DNA from: Rhodocyclaceae bacterium
Lineage (GTDB): Bacteria > Pseudomonadota > Gammaproteobacteria > Burkholderiales > Rhodocyclaceae
NCBI GenBank assembly: GCA_016704145.1
Contig: JADJAS010000003.1
Coordinates: 1-64,000 of the forward strand
Direction: 5' to 3'
DNA: 64,000 bases
The notes below the pieces were generated by a model. It had not been told where the DNA came from. It made no database searches and saw only the letters and a program-made list of their open reading frames with translations. Below are positions 1-7,828 of this stretch, in pieces (within the stretch, counting starts at the first letter, position 1; each line of letters starts with the position of its first letter). A program made the position numbers and the translations under genes.

Positions 1-1
1 G

Positions 2-1717
2 AATCCGGGCGATGAGGTGGTGATGCAGCTTGCCGGTCTGGGCGCGGCGCGCGTGCGCTTCGAGGAACTGCGTGCCGGCGACGGCTCGACGACCTGGGTC
101 GGCTACCTGAAGGACTTCGGCGAAAGCTACAAGGTGCTGCTCACCTATTCGCCGGACGCCACGGAAGGCATGATTCTGACGCCCAAGGGCGAGATCAACC
201 TGCTTGCCGGTGCCAACGGCGAGCTTTATCAGTTTAATCCGACCGAGGCCGGCTTCCATAACGCCCAGGGCGAAGGCGAGTCATGCCAGGCCATCGCCCT
301 GCGGCCGTCCATCGCGCCAATCACGGCGCAAGCCACCACGGCGACGGGCACGACGACAACCGCGACGACGGCGGCCGCCACGGCATCCAAGACCATCGAC
401 CTGCTGGTCTATTACACGCCCGGCATGGTGTCGGCCTACGGTAGCGTCAATGCCGTCGCAACGCGCATCGATGCTCTCATCGCGGCGGCCAACCAGGCCT
501 ATCTGGCCGGCGGCCTGGGCTACCAGGTTCGTCGCGTCGGCCTGGACCCCATCTCGCTGGATGACAAGACCAGCAATAACACGTTACTCAACCAGATGAA
601 CGCGCGTTCCGGCACCTTCTCGACCATGAACGCCCGCCGGGACCAGCTTGGCGCCGATCTGGTCACCGTCATCCGTCCGCTGTATGCGCAGGCCCAGGGT
701 GGTTGTGGCGTCGGTTATGTCTCGGGTTATGGCGGCACGGATGTGGGGCTGTACGCCGATTACGGCCTGTCGGTACTCGGTGACGGCAACGACCGCGCCG
801 GCCAGACCGTGTACTGCGAGGCGCTGACGCTGGCGCACGAATTGGGCCATAACATGGGCTTGATGCACGACCGCGCCACCGTCGCCACGCAGGGCGGTGG
901 CACGGGCGTCACGCCCTATGCTTACGGTTATGCCGTTGCGGGGCGCTGGGGTACCATCATGAGCTATACCTACCCGCGCCAGATCAAGTTCTCCAACCCG
1001 ATGGATTACACCTGCGGCACCAAGGAACGCTGCGGCCTGCCCGAAACCGACGCGGCCAGCGCCGACAATGTCAAGGCCTTGTCATTGTCGATGCCGTCTG
1101 TGGCCGCATTCCGGGGCGCCACGGCGACGCCGCAGAGCTATGGCATCACCGGCGTGGCGACGCTGGACGGCAAGGCAGTTTCGGGTGTGGTGATCAAGGT
1201 CAGCGGGGTTACGGCAGCCTCCGGTACCGCCAATGCGACGGCGGTCAGCTGCCAGACCTCCGGAGCCACGGGCGTCTATGCCTGCTCGGCGCCGGCCGGC
1301 TACAGTTTCACGCTGACGCCGAGCTATCCACTCGCGGCTACGAATACCACGATCGCCTGGACGCCGGCCGCGCAGACCGTGACCGGGATTTCCGCCAACC
1401 AGACGGTGAATTTCAGCGGCAAATCGACCACGGTCGTGCCGCGGAAATACGTGGTCTCGATCGCTTTCACGGTACAGGGCGTTCGCACCATCGCCGTTCC
1501 GTTCACCCTGGCACTGGCGGCGGGCAGCGATGTCAGCCAGGTTTCCTGCGTCGCCGGCGCCAACACGACGGTCGCGTGCAGCATGCCGACGGGCTATACG
1601 GCCACCGTCACTCCGGGGACAGTGGTCCAGAACGGCAGGAAGGTCACTTTCACGCCGGCGAGCCAGTCGGTCGCGAAGCTCACTGCCGACGTCGGCATGA
1701 GCTTTACCGGCAAGTAG
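2..1717 (+). CDS. Secreted reprolysin-like zinc metalloprotease, 5'-partial
   Basis: The reading frame is open to the window edge, so the true start lies upstream. About residues 1-110 look like a propeptide region. The catalytic domain carries the zinc motif HELGHNMGLMHD near bases 837-872 (HExxHxxGxxH, metzincin class), followed by a Met-turn-like TIMSY near base 952. Cysteines around NPMDYTCGTKERC probably form disulfides. The C-terminal third (from about base 1135) has two related beta-rich modules, each with paired cysteines and ending in (N/M)xxFxGK-type motifs. This suggests an extracellular or cell-surface protease degrading proteins. The substrate is unknown. It resembles M12B/M72-type peptidases; the exact family is not certain. 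Confidence 0.8.
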   Translation, partial: NPGDEVVMQLAGLGAARVRFEELRAGDGSTTWVGYLKDFGESYKVLLTYSPDATEGMILTPKGEINLLAGANGELYQFNPTEAGFHNAQGEGESCQAIALRPSIAPITAQATTATGTTTTATTAAATASKTIDLLVYYTPGMVSAYGSVNAVATRIDALIAAANQAYLAGGLGYQVRRVGLDPISLDDKTSNNTLLNQMNARSGTFSTMNARRDQLGADLVTVIRPLYAQAQGGCGVGYVSGYGGTDVGLYADYGLSVLGDGNDRAGQTVYCEALTLAHELGHNMGLMHDRATVATQGGGTGVTPYAYGYAVAGRWGTIMSYTYPRQIKFSNPMDYTCGTKERCGLPETDAASADNVKALSLSMPSVAAFRGATATPQSYGITGVATLDGKAVSGVVIKVSGVTAASGTANATAVSCQTSGATGVYACSAPAGYSFTLTPSYPLAATNTTIAWTPAAQTVTGISANQTVNFSGKSTTVVPRKYVVSIAFTVQGVRTIAVPFTLALAAGSDVSQVSCVAGANTTVACSMPTGYTATVTPGTVVQNGRKVTFTPASQSVAKLTADVGMSFTGK

Positions 1718-1731
1718 CCTACCCCAAGAGG

Positions 1732-1773
1732 AATGCGCCGCCCCAGGGGTTCCCGGAGCGGCGCATTTTGTTT
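1732..1773 (+). terminator. Rho-independent terminator after the metalloprotease gene
   Basis: A perfect 10-bp inverted repeat (AATGCGCCGC at 1732-1741, GCGGCGCATT at 1758-1767) encloses a 16-nt loop and runs into a T-rich tract (TTTTGTTT). It sits 14 bases after the stop codon and before the convergent suhB gene. Confidence 0.8.
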
Positions 1774-1790
1774 GCAGCCCGAGCAGCCGA

Positions 1791-2594
1791 TCAGGCGGCG
1801 AGGCCGCCCTTGCGGTACGGCGCGATGACCTGAAGGATTTGCGCGAAGACTTTCGGCGCACCGCAGACGATATTGCCGGTGTTCAGGTAATCGGCTTCGC
1901 CGGCGAGATCGCCGACCAGGCCGCCGGCTTCGCTGATCAGCAGCGCACCGGCCGCCATGTCCCAGGGCGACAGCCCGAATTCCCAGAAACCGTCGAGCCG
2001 GCCGCAGGCGACGTAGGCGAGGTCGAGCGAGGCGGCGCCGGGACGGCGCAGTCCGGCCGTGCGGCGCGTCATCTCCTTGAAGATGGCCATGTAGGCGTCG
2101 ACATGCTCGAACATCCGGTAAGGGAAACCGGTGCCGATCAGTGCTTCATCGAGCTTGGCCCGCTTGGTGACGCGAATGCGCTTGTCGTTGAGGAAGGCGC
2201 CGGCGCCCTTGCTGGCCGTGAACAGCTCGTTGCGGCCGGGATCGTACACCACGGCATGGGTCAGCACGCCCTTGAGCGCCATGGCGATCGACACCGCGTA
2301 CTGCGGGAAACCGTGGATGAAGTTGGTGGTGCCGTCGAGCGGATCGATGATCCACTGGTACTCGCTATCCGCATGACCGGACTGGCCGGTTTCCTCCGCT
2401 AGAATCGCGTGCTGGGGATAGGTTTCGCGCAGGGTTTCGATGATGGCGGTTTCGGCGGCCTTGTCCACTTCGGTGACGAAGTCGTTTTGCTGTTTGACAC
2501 CGACGGTGAGTTGGCCAAGGTCGAGGCTGGCGCGGTTGATGATCTTGCCGGCGCGCAGCGCGGCCTTGACGGCGATATTGAGTGTGGGATGCAT
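1791..2594 (-). CDS. suhB: Inositol-1-monophosphatase family protein SuhB
   Basis: 267 residues, the usual length for SuhB. It is a Mg-dependent phosphatase of the inositol monophosphatase superfamily. In Enterobacteria it also takes part in rRNA antitermination complexes. The metal-binding motifs are visible: EE in LAEETG near residue 68, DPLDGTTNF near residues 85-93, and WDMAAG near residue 210. It is divergent from trmJ with only 14 bases between the two starts. The suhB-trmJ divergence followed by the isc operon matches enterobacterial and betaproteobacterial order, which supports the assignment. Confidence 0.93.
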   Translation of the reverse strand: MHPTLNIAVKAALRAGKIINRASLDLGQLTVGVKQQNDFVTEVDKAAETAIIETLRETYPQHAILAEETGQSGHADSEYQWIIDPLDGTTNFIHGFPQYAVSIAMALKGVLTHAVVYDPGRNELFTASKGAGAFLNDKRIRVTKRAKLDEALIGTGFPYRMFEHVDAYMAIFKEMTRRTAGLRRPGAASLDLAYVACGRLDGFWEFGLSPWDMAAGALLISEAGGLVGDLAGEADYLNTGNIVCGAPKVFAQILQVIAPYRKGGLAA

Positions 2595-2608
2595 GATCGA
2601 ATTTTAAT

Positions 2609-3334
2609 ATGAACGCCACGCCGCCGCTCGACCGCATCCGCATCGTTCTGTCGCATCCCAGCCATCCCGGCAATATCGGCGCGGCGGCGCGCGCTATGAA
2701 GACCATGGGACTCGCGCGCCTCTACCTGGTCAAGCCGAAAACCTTTCCCGATCCGCAGGCGGTAGCGATGGCCACCGGCGCCGACGACGTGCTGGCCCAG
2801 GCAAGGGTATGCGCGAGCCTGGCCGAGGCGCTGGCCGGCACGGTTGCGGCGACCGCGCTGACCGGCCGCCGTCGCGAACTGGCGACCGAGCCGAGCTGGG
2901 CGCGCGATGCGGCGGCCGATCTGGTCGCGACGACGGCGGCCGGCGAGGTGGCGTTGGTGTTCGGCAACGAAACCGCCGGGCTGTCGAACCAGGAACTGGC
3001 GCAGTGCAAGAACTGGGCGCTGATTCCCACCAGCGCCGCATACCGGTCGCTCAACCTGGCGCAGGCGGTGCAGATCCTCTGCTACGAGTTGCGCCTGGCG
3101 GCGGTCGATGTCGGCGCTCCGCCGAAAGTCAACGATGGCGGCACGCCGGCCAGCCACGAAGAGGTCGAGGCGCTGCTGTCGCATCTGGAGCGCGCGGCCG
3201 TCGGCAGCGGCTTCCTCGATCCGGCCCGGCCGAAGCGATTGATGCCGCGGCTGCGGCGGATGTTCTCGCGCGCCGGGCTGGAACGCGAGGAAGTCGCGAT
3301 CCTGCGTGGCATGTTGTCGTCATGGGAAAAATAA
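2609..3334 (+). CDS. trmJ: tRNA (cytidine/uridine-32-2'-O)-methyltransferase TrmJ
   Basis: 241-residue SPOUT-class RNA methyltransferase. It transfers a methyl group from S-adenosylmethionine to the 2'-hydroxyl of nucleotide 32 in the tRNA anticodon loop. The N-terminal HPGNIGAAARAM motif, the FGNETAGLSNQEL segment (about residues 112-124) and the SLNLAQAVQI knot segment near residue 150 are typical. A C-terminal helical extension is present as in TrmJ. The stop codon overlaps the proposed cysE operator. Position before cysE and iscR is the conserved neighbourhood. Confidence 0.93.
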   Translation: MNATPPLDRIRIVLSHPSHPGNIGAAARAMKTMGLARLYLVKPKTFPDPQAVAMATGADDVLAQARVCASLAEALAGTVAATALTGRRRELATEPSWARDAAADLVATTAAGEVALVFGNETAGLSNQELAQCKNWALIPTSAAYRSLNLAQAVQILCYELRLAAVDVGAPPKVNDGGTPASHEEVEALLSHLERAAVGSGFLDPARPKRLMPRLRRMFSRAGLEREEVAILRGMLSSWEK

Positions 3335-3364
3335 GTTGACCGCACGGGTCGGGTTTTTTAATAT
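3332..3364 (+). promoter_or_regulatory. cysE promoter with IscR type 1-like operator
   Basis: A sigma-70-like promoter is visible: TTGACC at 3336-3341, a 17-base spacer and TAATAT at 3359-3364. Overlapping the -35 box, 3332-3356 matches the IscR type 1 pattern in both halves (AGTTGAC on the left, GGTCGGGT on the right) with the correct spacing. A weak GACC/GGTC hairpin followed by Ts also lies here, so a terminator role for trmJ cannot be excluded. IscR binding is inferred from motif similarity and the neighbouring iscR. Confidence 0.55.
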
Positions 3365-3391
3365 CTGAGCAGGTTCCAATGGTATTCGCCC

Positions 3392-4144
3392 ATGTTCGCG
3401 CGTTTTCGTGAAGACATCGCCTGCGTGTTCGAGCGCGACCCGGCCGCGCGCACGACCTGGGAAGTCCTGACCTGTTACCCGGGCTTTCATGCCCTGACCC
3501 TGCATCGATTCTCCCACTGGCTGTGGGGCCATCAGCTGCGCTGGTTGGCCCGCTTGTCCTCGCATCTGGGACGGTGGCTGACCGGTATCGAGATCCATCC
3601 GGGCGCGACCATCGGCCGCCGGGTATTCATCGACCATGGCATGGGCGTGGTCATCGGTGAGACGGCCGAAATCGCCGACGACTGCACGCTTTATCATGGT
3701 GTAACGCTGGGCGGCACGTCCTGGAACAAGGGCAAGCGGCATCCGACGCTGCGGCCCGGCGTGGTGGTGGGCGCGGGGGCCAAGGTGCTCGGTCCCATCA
3801 CGGTTGGCGAAGGCGCCAAGGTCGGCTCGAACGCGGTGGTGGTACGCGACGTGCCGCCGGGGGCGACGGCGGTCGGTATCCCGGCGCGCATCGTCGAACC
3901 CGGCCGCGACGAGGTCCGCCAGGAAAAAGCGGCGGCGATGGGTTTTTCCGCCTACGCCGTCACCCGGGGCGACGACGATCCGGTTGCCCTGGCCATCCAC
4001 GGCCTGCTCGATCATGCCGTCGAAACCGACCGCCGCATCGAGGTGTTGCTGCATTACATCGAGCGTTGCGGCGTTTCGATCGAGGACGACGTGGCCACCG
4101 CCGACAAGTTCGACCCGAAATACCTGTCGAAAATAGTTGACTAA
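3392..4144 (+). CDS. cysE: Serine O-acetyltransferase CysE
   Basis: 250 residues. It acetylates L-serine with acetyl-CoA to O-acetylserine, the precursor for cysteine. The N-terminal helical domain (AFHALTLHRFSHW region) is followed by left-handed beta-helix hexapeptide repeats. These include the catalytic segment FIDHGMGVVIGETAEI and HGVTLGGT, both characteristic of CysE. The gene sits between trmJ and iscR, as in Azotobacter-type isc clusters with a dedicated cysE. It would supply cysteine, the sulfur donor for the cysteine desulfurases downstream. The C-terminus is about 60 residues longer than the shortest homologues, with no obvious extra domain. Confidence 0.95.
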   Translation: MFARFREDIACVFERDPAARTTWEVLTCYPGFHALTLHRFSHWLWGHQLRWLARLSSHLGRWLTGIEIHPGATIGRRVFIDHGMGVVIGETAEIADDCTLYHGVTLGGTSWNKGKRHPTLRPGVVVGAGAKVLGPITVGEGAKVGSNAVVVRDVPPGATAVGIPARIVEPGRDEVRQEKAAAMGFSAYAVTRGDDDPVALAIHGLLDHAVETDRRIEVLLHYIERCGVSIEDDVATADKFDPKYLSKIVD

Positions 4145-4157
4145 TCCAGTCACCGCC
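4133..4157 (+). promoter_or_regulatory. IscR type 1-like operator 1
   Basis: This 25-base site reads ATAGTTGACT then AATCC then AGTCACC. It agrees with the published IscR type 1 pattern at most defined positions, including GACT and AGTC in both half-sites. It overlaps the cysE stop codon and the -35 box of the iscR promoter, as expected for autorepression by [2Fe-2S]-IscR. Confidence 0.65.
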
Positions 4158-4166
4158 CAATATAGT
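4137..4166 (+). promoter_or_regulatory. iscR promoter
   Basis: TTGACT at 4137-4142, an 18-base spacer and TATAGT at 4161-4166 make a near-consensus sigma-70 promoter. It lies 55 bases before the iscR start and is flanked on each element by an IscR-like operator. Confidence 0.7.
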
Positions 4167-4186
4167 TGATAACGGCGGTCAGGTAT
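4162..4186 (+). promoter_or_regulatory. IscR type 1-like operator 2
   Basis: A second site 29 bases downstream of the first begins ATAGTTGA and ends GTCAGGTAT. It matches both outer parts of the IscR type 1 pattern and is weaker in the centre. It overlaps the -10 box. Tandem operators over -35 and -10 resemble the arrangement at enterobacterial iscR. Confidence 0.55.
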
Positions 4187-4220
4187 TGCCGCTTTCATCA
4201 ACGAGAGACAGAGGTAGCCC

Positions 4221-4709
4221 ATGAGACTGACGACCAAAGGACGTTTCGCGGTGACGGCGATGATCGATCTCGCACTGCGGCAACACACCGGCCCCGTGAC
4301 CCTTGCCGGCATCGCCGACCGGCAACGAATCTCCCTGTCCTATCTGGAGCAGTTGTTCGGCAAATTGCGCCGCAACCATCTCGTGGCCAGCGTTCGGGGT
4401 CCGGGCGGCGGCTATTGCCTGGCCAAGCCCATGACGCAGGTTTCCGTGGCCGACATCATCCAGGCCGTGGACGAGACTCTCGACGCCACCCAATGCGGCG
4501 GCAAGGGCGACTGCCATGACGACCATCCCTGCATGACCCACAATCTGTGGACCAGCCTGAATCACAAGATGTTCGATTACCTGCGCTCGGTAAGCTTGCA
4601 GGATCTGGTCGATCAGCAGAAGAACAATGCCGCCTGCATCGCCGCGATCAGCGAGGAGTCGCCGGCGCGCCGGCCGATCCGGCGCATTCCGGTCGCGGTG
4701 AGCGCGTAA
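4221..4709 (+). CDS. iscR: Fe-S cluster assembly transcription factor IscR
   Basis: 162-residue Rrf2-family winged-helix regulator. The helix-turn-helix is at residues 1-65 (MRLTTKGRFAVTAM and LSYLEQLFGKLRRN). The [2Fe-2S] ligands Cys92, Cys98, Cys104 and His107 are all present, at the same numbers as in E. coli IscR. Holo-IscR represses its own operon when clusters are plentiful. The apo form regulates other targets. It is the first gene of the isc operon and has two putative own operators upstream. The C-terminal tail after residue 135 is variable in the family. Confidence 0.96.
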   Translation: MRLTTKGRFAVTAMIDLALRQHTGPVTLAGIADRQRISLSYLEQLFGKLRRNHLVASVRGPGGGYCLAKPMTQVSVADIIQAVDETLDATQCGGKGDCHDDHPCMTHNLWTSLNHKMFDYLRSVSLQDLVDQQKNNAACIAAISEESPARRPIRRIPVAVSA

Positions 4710-4717
4710 GCCACGTC

Positions 4718-5875
4718 ATGTTCGCGCCGGCCTACCTCGATCACAACGCCACGACTCCGGTCGCGCCGCGGGTGCTGGAGGCCATGCTGCCCTGGTTCGA
4801 CCAGCGGCACGGCAACGCCTCCAGCCGCCATGAGTACGGCCGGGCGGCGCGGGCGGCGATCGACGAGGCGCGGGCGAGAGTCGCCGCGGCCGTGGGGGCC
4901 CATGCCACCGAAGTGGTATTCACCGGCGGCGGCTCGGAGGCCAATAATCTGTTCGTCAAGGGCGCGGCGGCGAAGTTGGGGCCGGGACTGGTCGCCGTTT
5001 CGGCCACCGAGCACCCCAGCGTGCGCGAGGCCGCGAGATCGCTGCAAAGTCAGTCGTGGCGGTACGCCGAAATCGGCGTCGATCCCGATGGTCGCGTTAT
5101 TCCTGCTCGCTACGCCGGCTTGCTGGCGGAGCGACCGGCCATGGTGTCGGTGATGCTCGCCAACAACGAGACAGGTGTCATTCAGGATATCGGCGTCTTG
5201 GCTGAACAGGCCAGGCCGACGCGGGCGTGGTTCCATGCCGACGCCGTGCAGGCGCTGGGCAAGATCGACGTCGATTTTCGCGCGCTCAACGCGCGGGGCG
5301 TTCATGCGCTCACCGTGTCGGCGCACAAACTCGGCGGCCCCAAGGGCGCTGGCGCCCTGATTGTTGACAAGCGTGTCGATCTGGCGCCTCTGATTCATGG
5401 CGGCGGCCAGGAACGCGGCCTGCGTTCGGGCACCGAAAACGTGCCGGCCATTGTCGGCTTCGGCGTTGCCTGTGAATTGGCCGTCGCGGAAAAGTCAGCC
5501 GTGGCGGCACGCCAGCGCATGCTGCGTGGCGAACTGGAAAAGGGCCTGGCGGAGCAGGGTGCGACGATATTCGGCCTAGGCGCCGCGCGCCTGCCCAACA
5601 CGGTGTATTTCGCTTTGCCCGGCATCGACGGCGAAACGTTGGTGGGCAAGCTCGACCGCGCCGGTTTCGCCGTGGCCAGCGGCGCCGCCTGTTCGAGCGC
5701 CAAGGTCGAGCCTTCGCCTGTCTTGATGGCGATGGGCGTCGTCCCTGAACTCGCGCGCGGCGCGGTGCGTGTCAGCCTCGGCCGCGAGACGACGGAACGG
5801 CAGACCAGGGGTTTTCTGCAGGCCCTCGTCGCAACGGTTTTCCAATTGAAGAGACTGGCCGCGCTGGCCAGTTAA
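4718..5875 (+). CDS. Cysteine desulfurase, NifS/IscS-like second copy
   Basis: 385 residues starting at ATG 4718, chosen because MFAPAYLDHNATT gives the canonical N-terminus 8 bases after iscR. It is a PLP-dependent enzyme that removes sulfur from cysteine as a persulfide. The Schiff-base lysine is in SAHKLGGPKG, and the active-site loop has the catalytic cysteine in ASGAACSSAKVEPS. It is distinct in sequence from iscS immediately downstream, so this is not a recent tandem duplication. Its role within the operon (alternative sulfur donor, or for another acceptor) is not known. Two 23-bp AAAGTCAG repeats lie inside it. Confidence 0.9.
   Translation: MFAPAYLDHNATTPVAPRVLEAMLPWFDQRHGNASSRHEYGRAARAAIDEARARVAAAVGAHATEVVFTGGGSEANNLFVKGAAAKLGPGLVAVSATEHPSVREAARSLQSQSWRYAEIGVDPDGRVIPARYAGLLAERPAMVSVMLANNETGVIQDIGVLAEQARPTRAWFHADAVQALGKIDVDFRALNARGVHALTVSAHKLGGPKGAGALIVDKRVDLAPLIHGGGQERGLRSGTENVPAIVGFGVACELAVAEKSAVAARQRMLRGELEKGLAEQGATIFGLGAARLPNTVYFALPGIDGETLVGKLDRAGFAVASGAACSSAKVEPSPVLMAMGVVPELARGAVRVSLGRETTERQTRGFLQALVATVFQLKRLAALAS
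5046..5068 (+). repeat. AAAGTCAG dispersed 23-bp repeat, copy 1
   Basis: AAAGTCAG followed by TCGTGGCGGTACGCC, inside the second cysteine desulfurase gene. It encodes QSQSWRYA. Confidence 0.75.
5491..5513 (+). repeat. AAAGTCAG dispersed 23-bp repeat, copy 2
   Basis: AAAGTCAG followed by CCGTGGCGGCACGCC, again in the second cysteine desulfurase gene, encoding KSAVAAR. It is identical over 23 bases to the copy at 63070-63092. Confidence 0.8.
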
Positions 5876-5887
5876 GGAGAAAACGCA

Positions 5888-7102
5888 ATGTTGAAATTGC
5901 CCATCTACCTGGACTACTCGGCCACCACCCCGGTGGACCCGCGAGTGGCGCAGAAGATGATTCCCTACCTGACCGAGCATTTCGGCAATCCCGCCTCGCG
6001 TTCGCATCCCTTCGGCTGGGAGGCGGAAGCGGCGGTCGAGGACGCCCGCGAACAGATCGCGAAGCTGGTGAATGCCGACGCCAAGGAGATCGTGTGGACC
6101 AGCGGCGCCACCGAGTCGAACAACCTTGCCATCAAAGGTGCGGGGCATTTCTACGCGGGCACCAAGGGCAAGCACATCATTACCGTCGCCACCGAGCACA
6201 AGGCGGTGCTCGACACCTGCAAGGAAATGGAGCGCCAGGGCTTCGAGGTCACCTATCTCGAGCCGCAAGAGAACGGTCTGATCACCGTCGACCAGTTCCA
6301 GGCGGCGCTGCGCAAGGATACGGTCATTGCTTCGGTGATGGCCGTCAATAACGAGATCGGCGTCATCCAGCCGATCGCCGATTTCGGCGAGCTCTGCCGC
6401 GCCAATGGCACCATCTTCCATGTGGACGCCGCGCAGGCGACCGGCAAGATGCCCATCGACCTGACCCAGTTGAAAGTCGACCTGATGTCCTTCTCGGCGC
6501 ACAAGACCTACGGCCCCAAGGGCGTCGGCGCGCTCTATGTGCGGCGCAAGCCGCGCATCCGCCTGGAGGCGCAGATGCACGGCGGCGGCCACGAGCGCGG
6601 CATGCGCTCCGGCACGCTGGCGCCGCATCAGTGCGTCGGCATGGGCGAGGCCTTCCGCATCGCCCGCGAGGACATGGCGACCGAGAACGAGCGCATCCGC
6701 ATGCTGCGCGACCGTCTGCTCAAGGGCCTGCTCGACATCGAGGCGGTGTACATCAACGGCGACATGGAAAGTCGCGTGCCCCACAACCTCAACATCAGCT
6801 TCGCCTATGTCGAGGGCGAATCGTTGATGATGGCGATCAAGGACATCGCGGTGTCGTCGGGGTCGGCGTGCACGTCGGCGTCGCTGGAACCGTCCTACGT
6901 GTTGCGCGCGCTGGGCCGCTCCGACGAACTGGCGCACAGCTCGATCCGCTTCACCCTCGGCCGTTTCACCACGGAAGAGGAAATCGACTACACAATACGG
7001 TTGCTGCACGAGAAGATCGCCAAGCTGCGCGAACTGTCGCCGCTTTGGGAAATGTTCAAGGACGGCATCGATCTTGACAGCGTGCAGTGGGCCGCGCATT
7101 AA
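5888..7102 (+). CDS. iscS: Cysteine desulfurase IscS
   Basis: 404 residues, the standard IscS length. It provides sulfane sulfur to IscU and other acceptors (tRNA thiolation, cofactors). The PLP-lysine motif is FSAHKTYGPKGVGALYV. The flexible loop carries the catalytic cysteine in SSGSACTSASLEPSYV, matching IscS nearly exactly. A ribosome-binding site (AAGGAGA) precedes the start by 7 bases. The neighbours are the second desulfurase upstream and iscU downstream, so it is the housekeeping ISC desulfurase. Confidence 0.97.
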   Translation: MLKLPIYLDYSATTPVDPRVAQKMIPYLTEHFGNPASRSHPFGWEAEAAVEDAREQIAKLVNADAKEIVWTSGATESNNLAIKGAGHFYAGTKGKHIITVATEHKAVLDTCKEMERQGFEVTYLEPQENGLITVDQFQAALRKDTVIASVMAVNNEIGVIQPIADFGELCRANGTIFHVDAAQATGKMPIDLTQLKVDLMSFSAHKTYGPKGVGALYVRRKPRIRLEAQMHGGGHERGMRSGTLAPHQCVGMGEAFRIAREDMATENERIRMLRDRLLKGLLDIEAVYINGDMESRVPHNLNISFAYVEGESLMMAIKDIAVSSGSACTSASLEPSYVLRALGRSDELAHSSIRFTLGRFTTEEEIDYTIRLLHEKIAKLRELSPLWEMFKDGIDLDSVQWAAH

Positions 7103-7119
7103 AGAGCAAGGAGGACGTC

Positions 7120-7503
7120 ATGTCATACAGCACCAAGGTTATCGACCACTACGAAAATCCCCGCAACGTCGGCTCGTTCGCCAAGGAAGACGAGGGTGTC
7201 GGCACCGGCATGGTCGGCGCGCCGGCCTGCGGCGACGTCATGAAGTTGCAGATCAAGGTCGGCAAAGACGGTGTCATCGAGGATGCCAAGTTCAAGACCT
7301 ATGGCTGCGGTTCCGCCATTGCTTCCTCGTCGCTGGTCACCGAGTGGGTCAAGGGCAAGACGGTCGATCAGGCGCTCGACATCAAGAATACCCAGATCGC
7401 CGAGGAACTGGCGCTGCCACCGGTGAAGATTCACTGTTCGATCCTGGCCGAGGACGCCATCAAGGCGGCGGTTGCCGACTACAAGAAGAAGCAGGGGAAC
7501 TGA
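7120..7503 (+). CDS. iscU: Iron-sulfur cluster scaffold protein IscU
   Basis: 127 residues starting at ATG 7120 behind AAGGAGG; upstream in-frame starts lie inside iscS and are unlikely. It is the scaffold on which [2Fe-2S] clusters are built from IscS sulfur. Ligands Cys37, Asp39, Cys63, His105 and Cys106 are intact. The LPPVK motif recognised by the chaperone HscA is present at residues 99-103. It is followed after 2 bases by iscA. Confidence 0.97.
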   Translation: MSYSTKVIDHYENPRNVGSFAKEDEGVGTGMVGAPACGDVMKLQIKVGKDGVIEDAKFKTYGCGSAIASSSLVTEWVKGKTVDQALDIKNTQIAEELALPPVKIHCSILAEDAIKAAVADYKKKQGN

Positions 7504-7505
7504 CC

Positions 7506-7828
7506 ATGAGCGTCACGCTTTCCGAACGCGCCGCCGAGCATGTCGCCAAGTTCATCGCCAAGCGCGGCAAGGGTATCGGTATCCGTCTCGGCGTCAAGAC
7601 CTCGGGCTGCTCGGGCATGGCCTACAAGCTGGAGTTCGCCGACGCCGCGGAGGTCGAGGACGTTGTCTTCGACAGCCACGGGCTCAAGGTGCTGGTCGAT
7701 CCGAAAAGCCTGCCTTACATCGACGGCACCGAACTGGACTATGCCAAGGAAGGGCTGAACGAAGGCTTCAAGTTCAACAATCCGAACGTCAGGACCAGTG
7801 CGGTTGCGGTGAGTCGTTCAACGTGTAA
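7506..7828 (+). CDS. iscA: A-type Fe-S carrier IscA, apparent C-terminal frameshift
   Basis: Residues 1-95 are a normal IscA, with the first cluster ligand in KTSGCSGMAYKLEF. After NPNV the frame shifts: as read, translation continues with RTSAVAVSRSTCNGFQ and stops at 7841. One base inserted near 7790-7793 would restore KDQCGCGESFNV, ending at 7828. That gives 107 residues, exactly the E. coli IscA length, with both C-terminal cysteine ligands. The restored stop also gives the TAATG junction with hscB. The likely explanation is a one-base deletion or a consensus error in an A/G run. As read, the protein would lack two of three ligands. Confidence 0.85.

Noticed and set aside
3338..3360. trmJ terminator at the cysE promoter
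   Set aside because: The GACC/GGTC stem is only 4 bp; the promoter and operator reading explains the same bases better, though both are possible.
4547..4717. Longer N-terminus for the first cysteine desulfurase
   Set aside because: The extra 57 codons overlap iscR and are unlike the family; ATG 4718 gives the canonical start.
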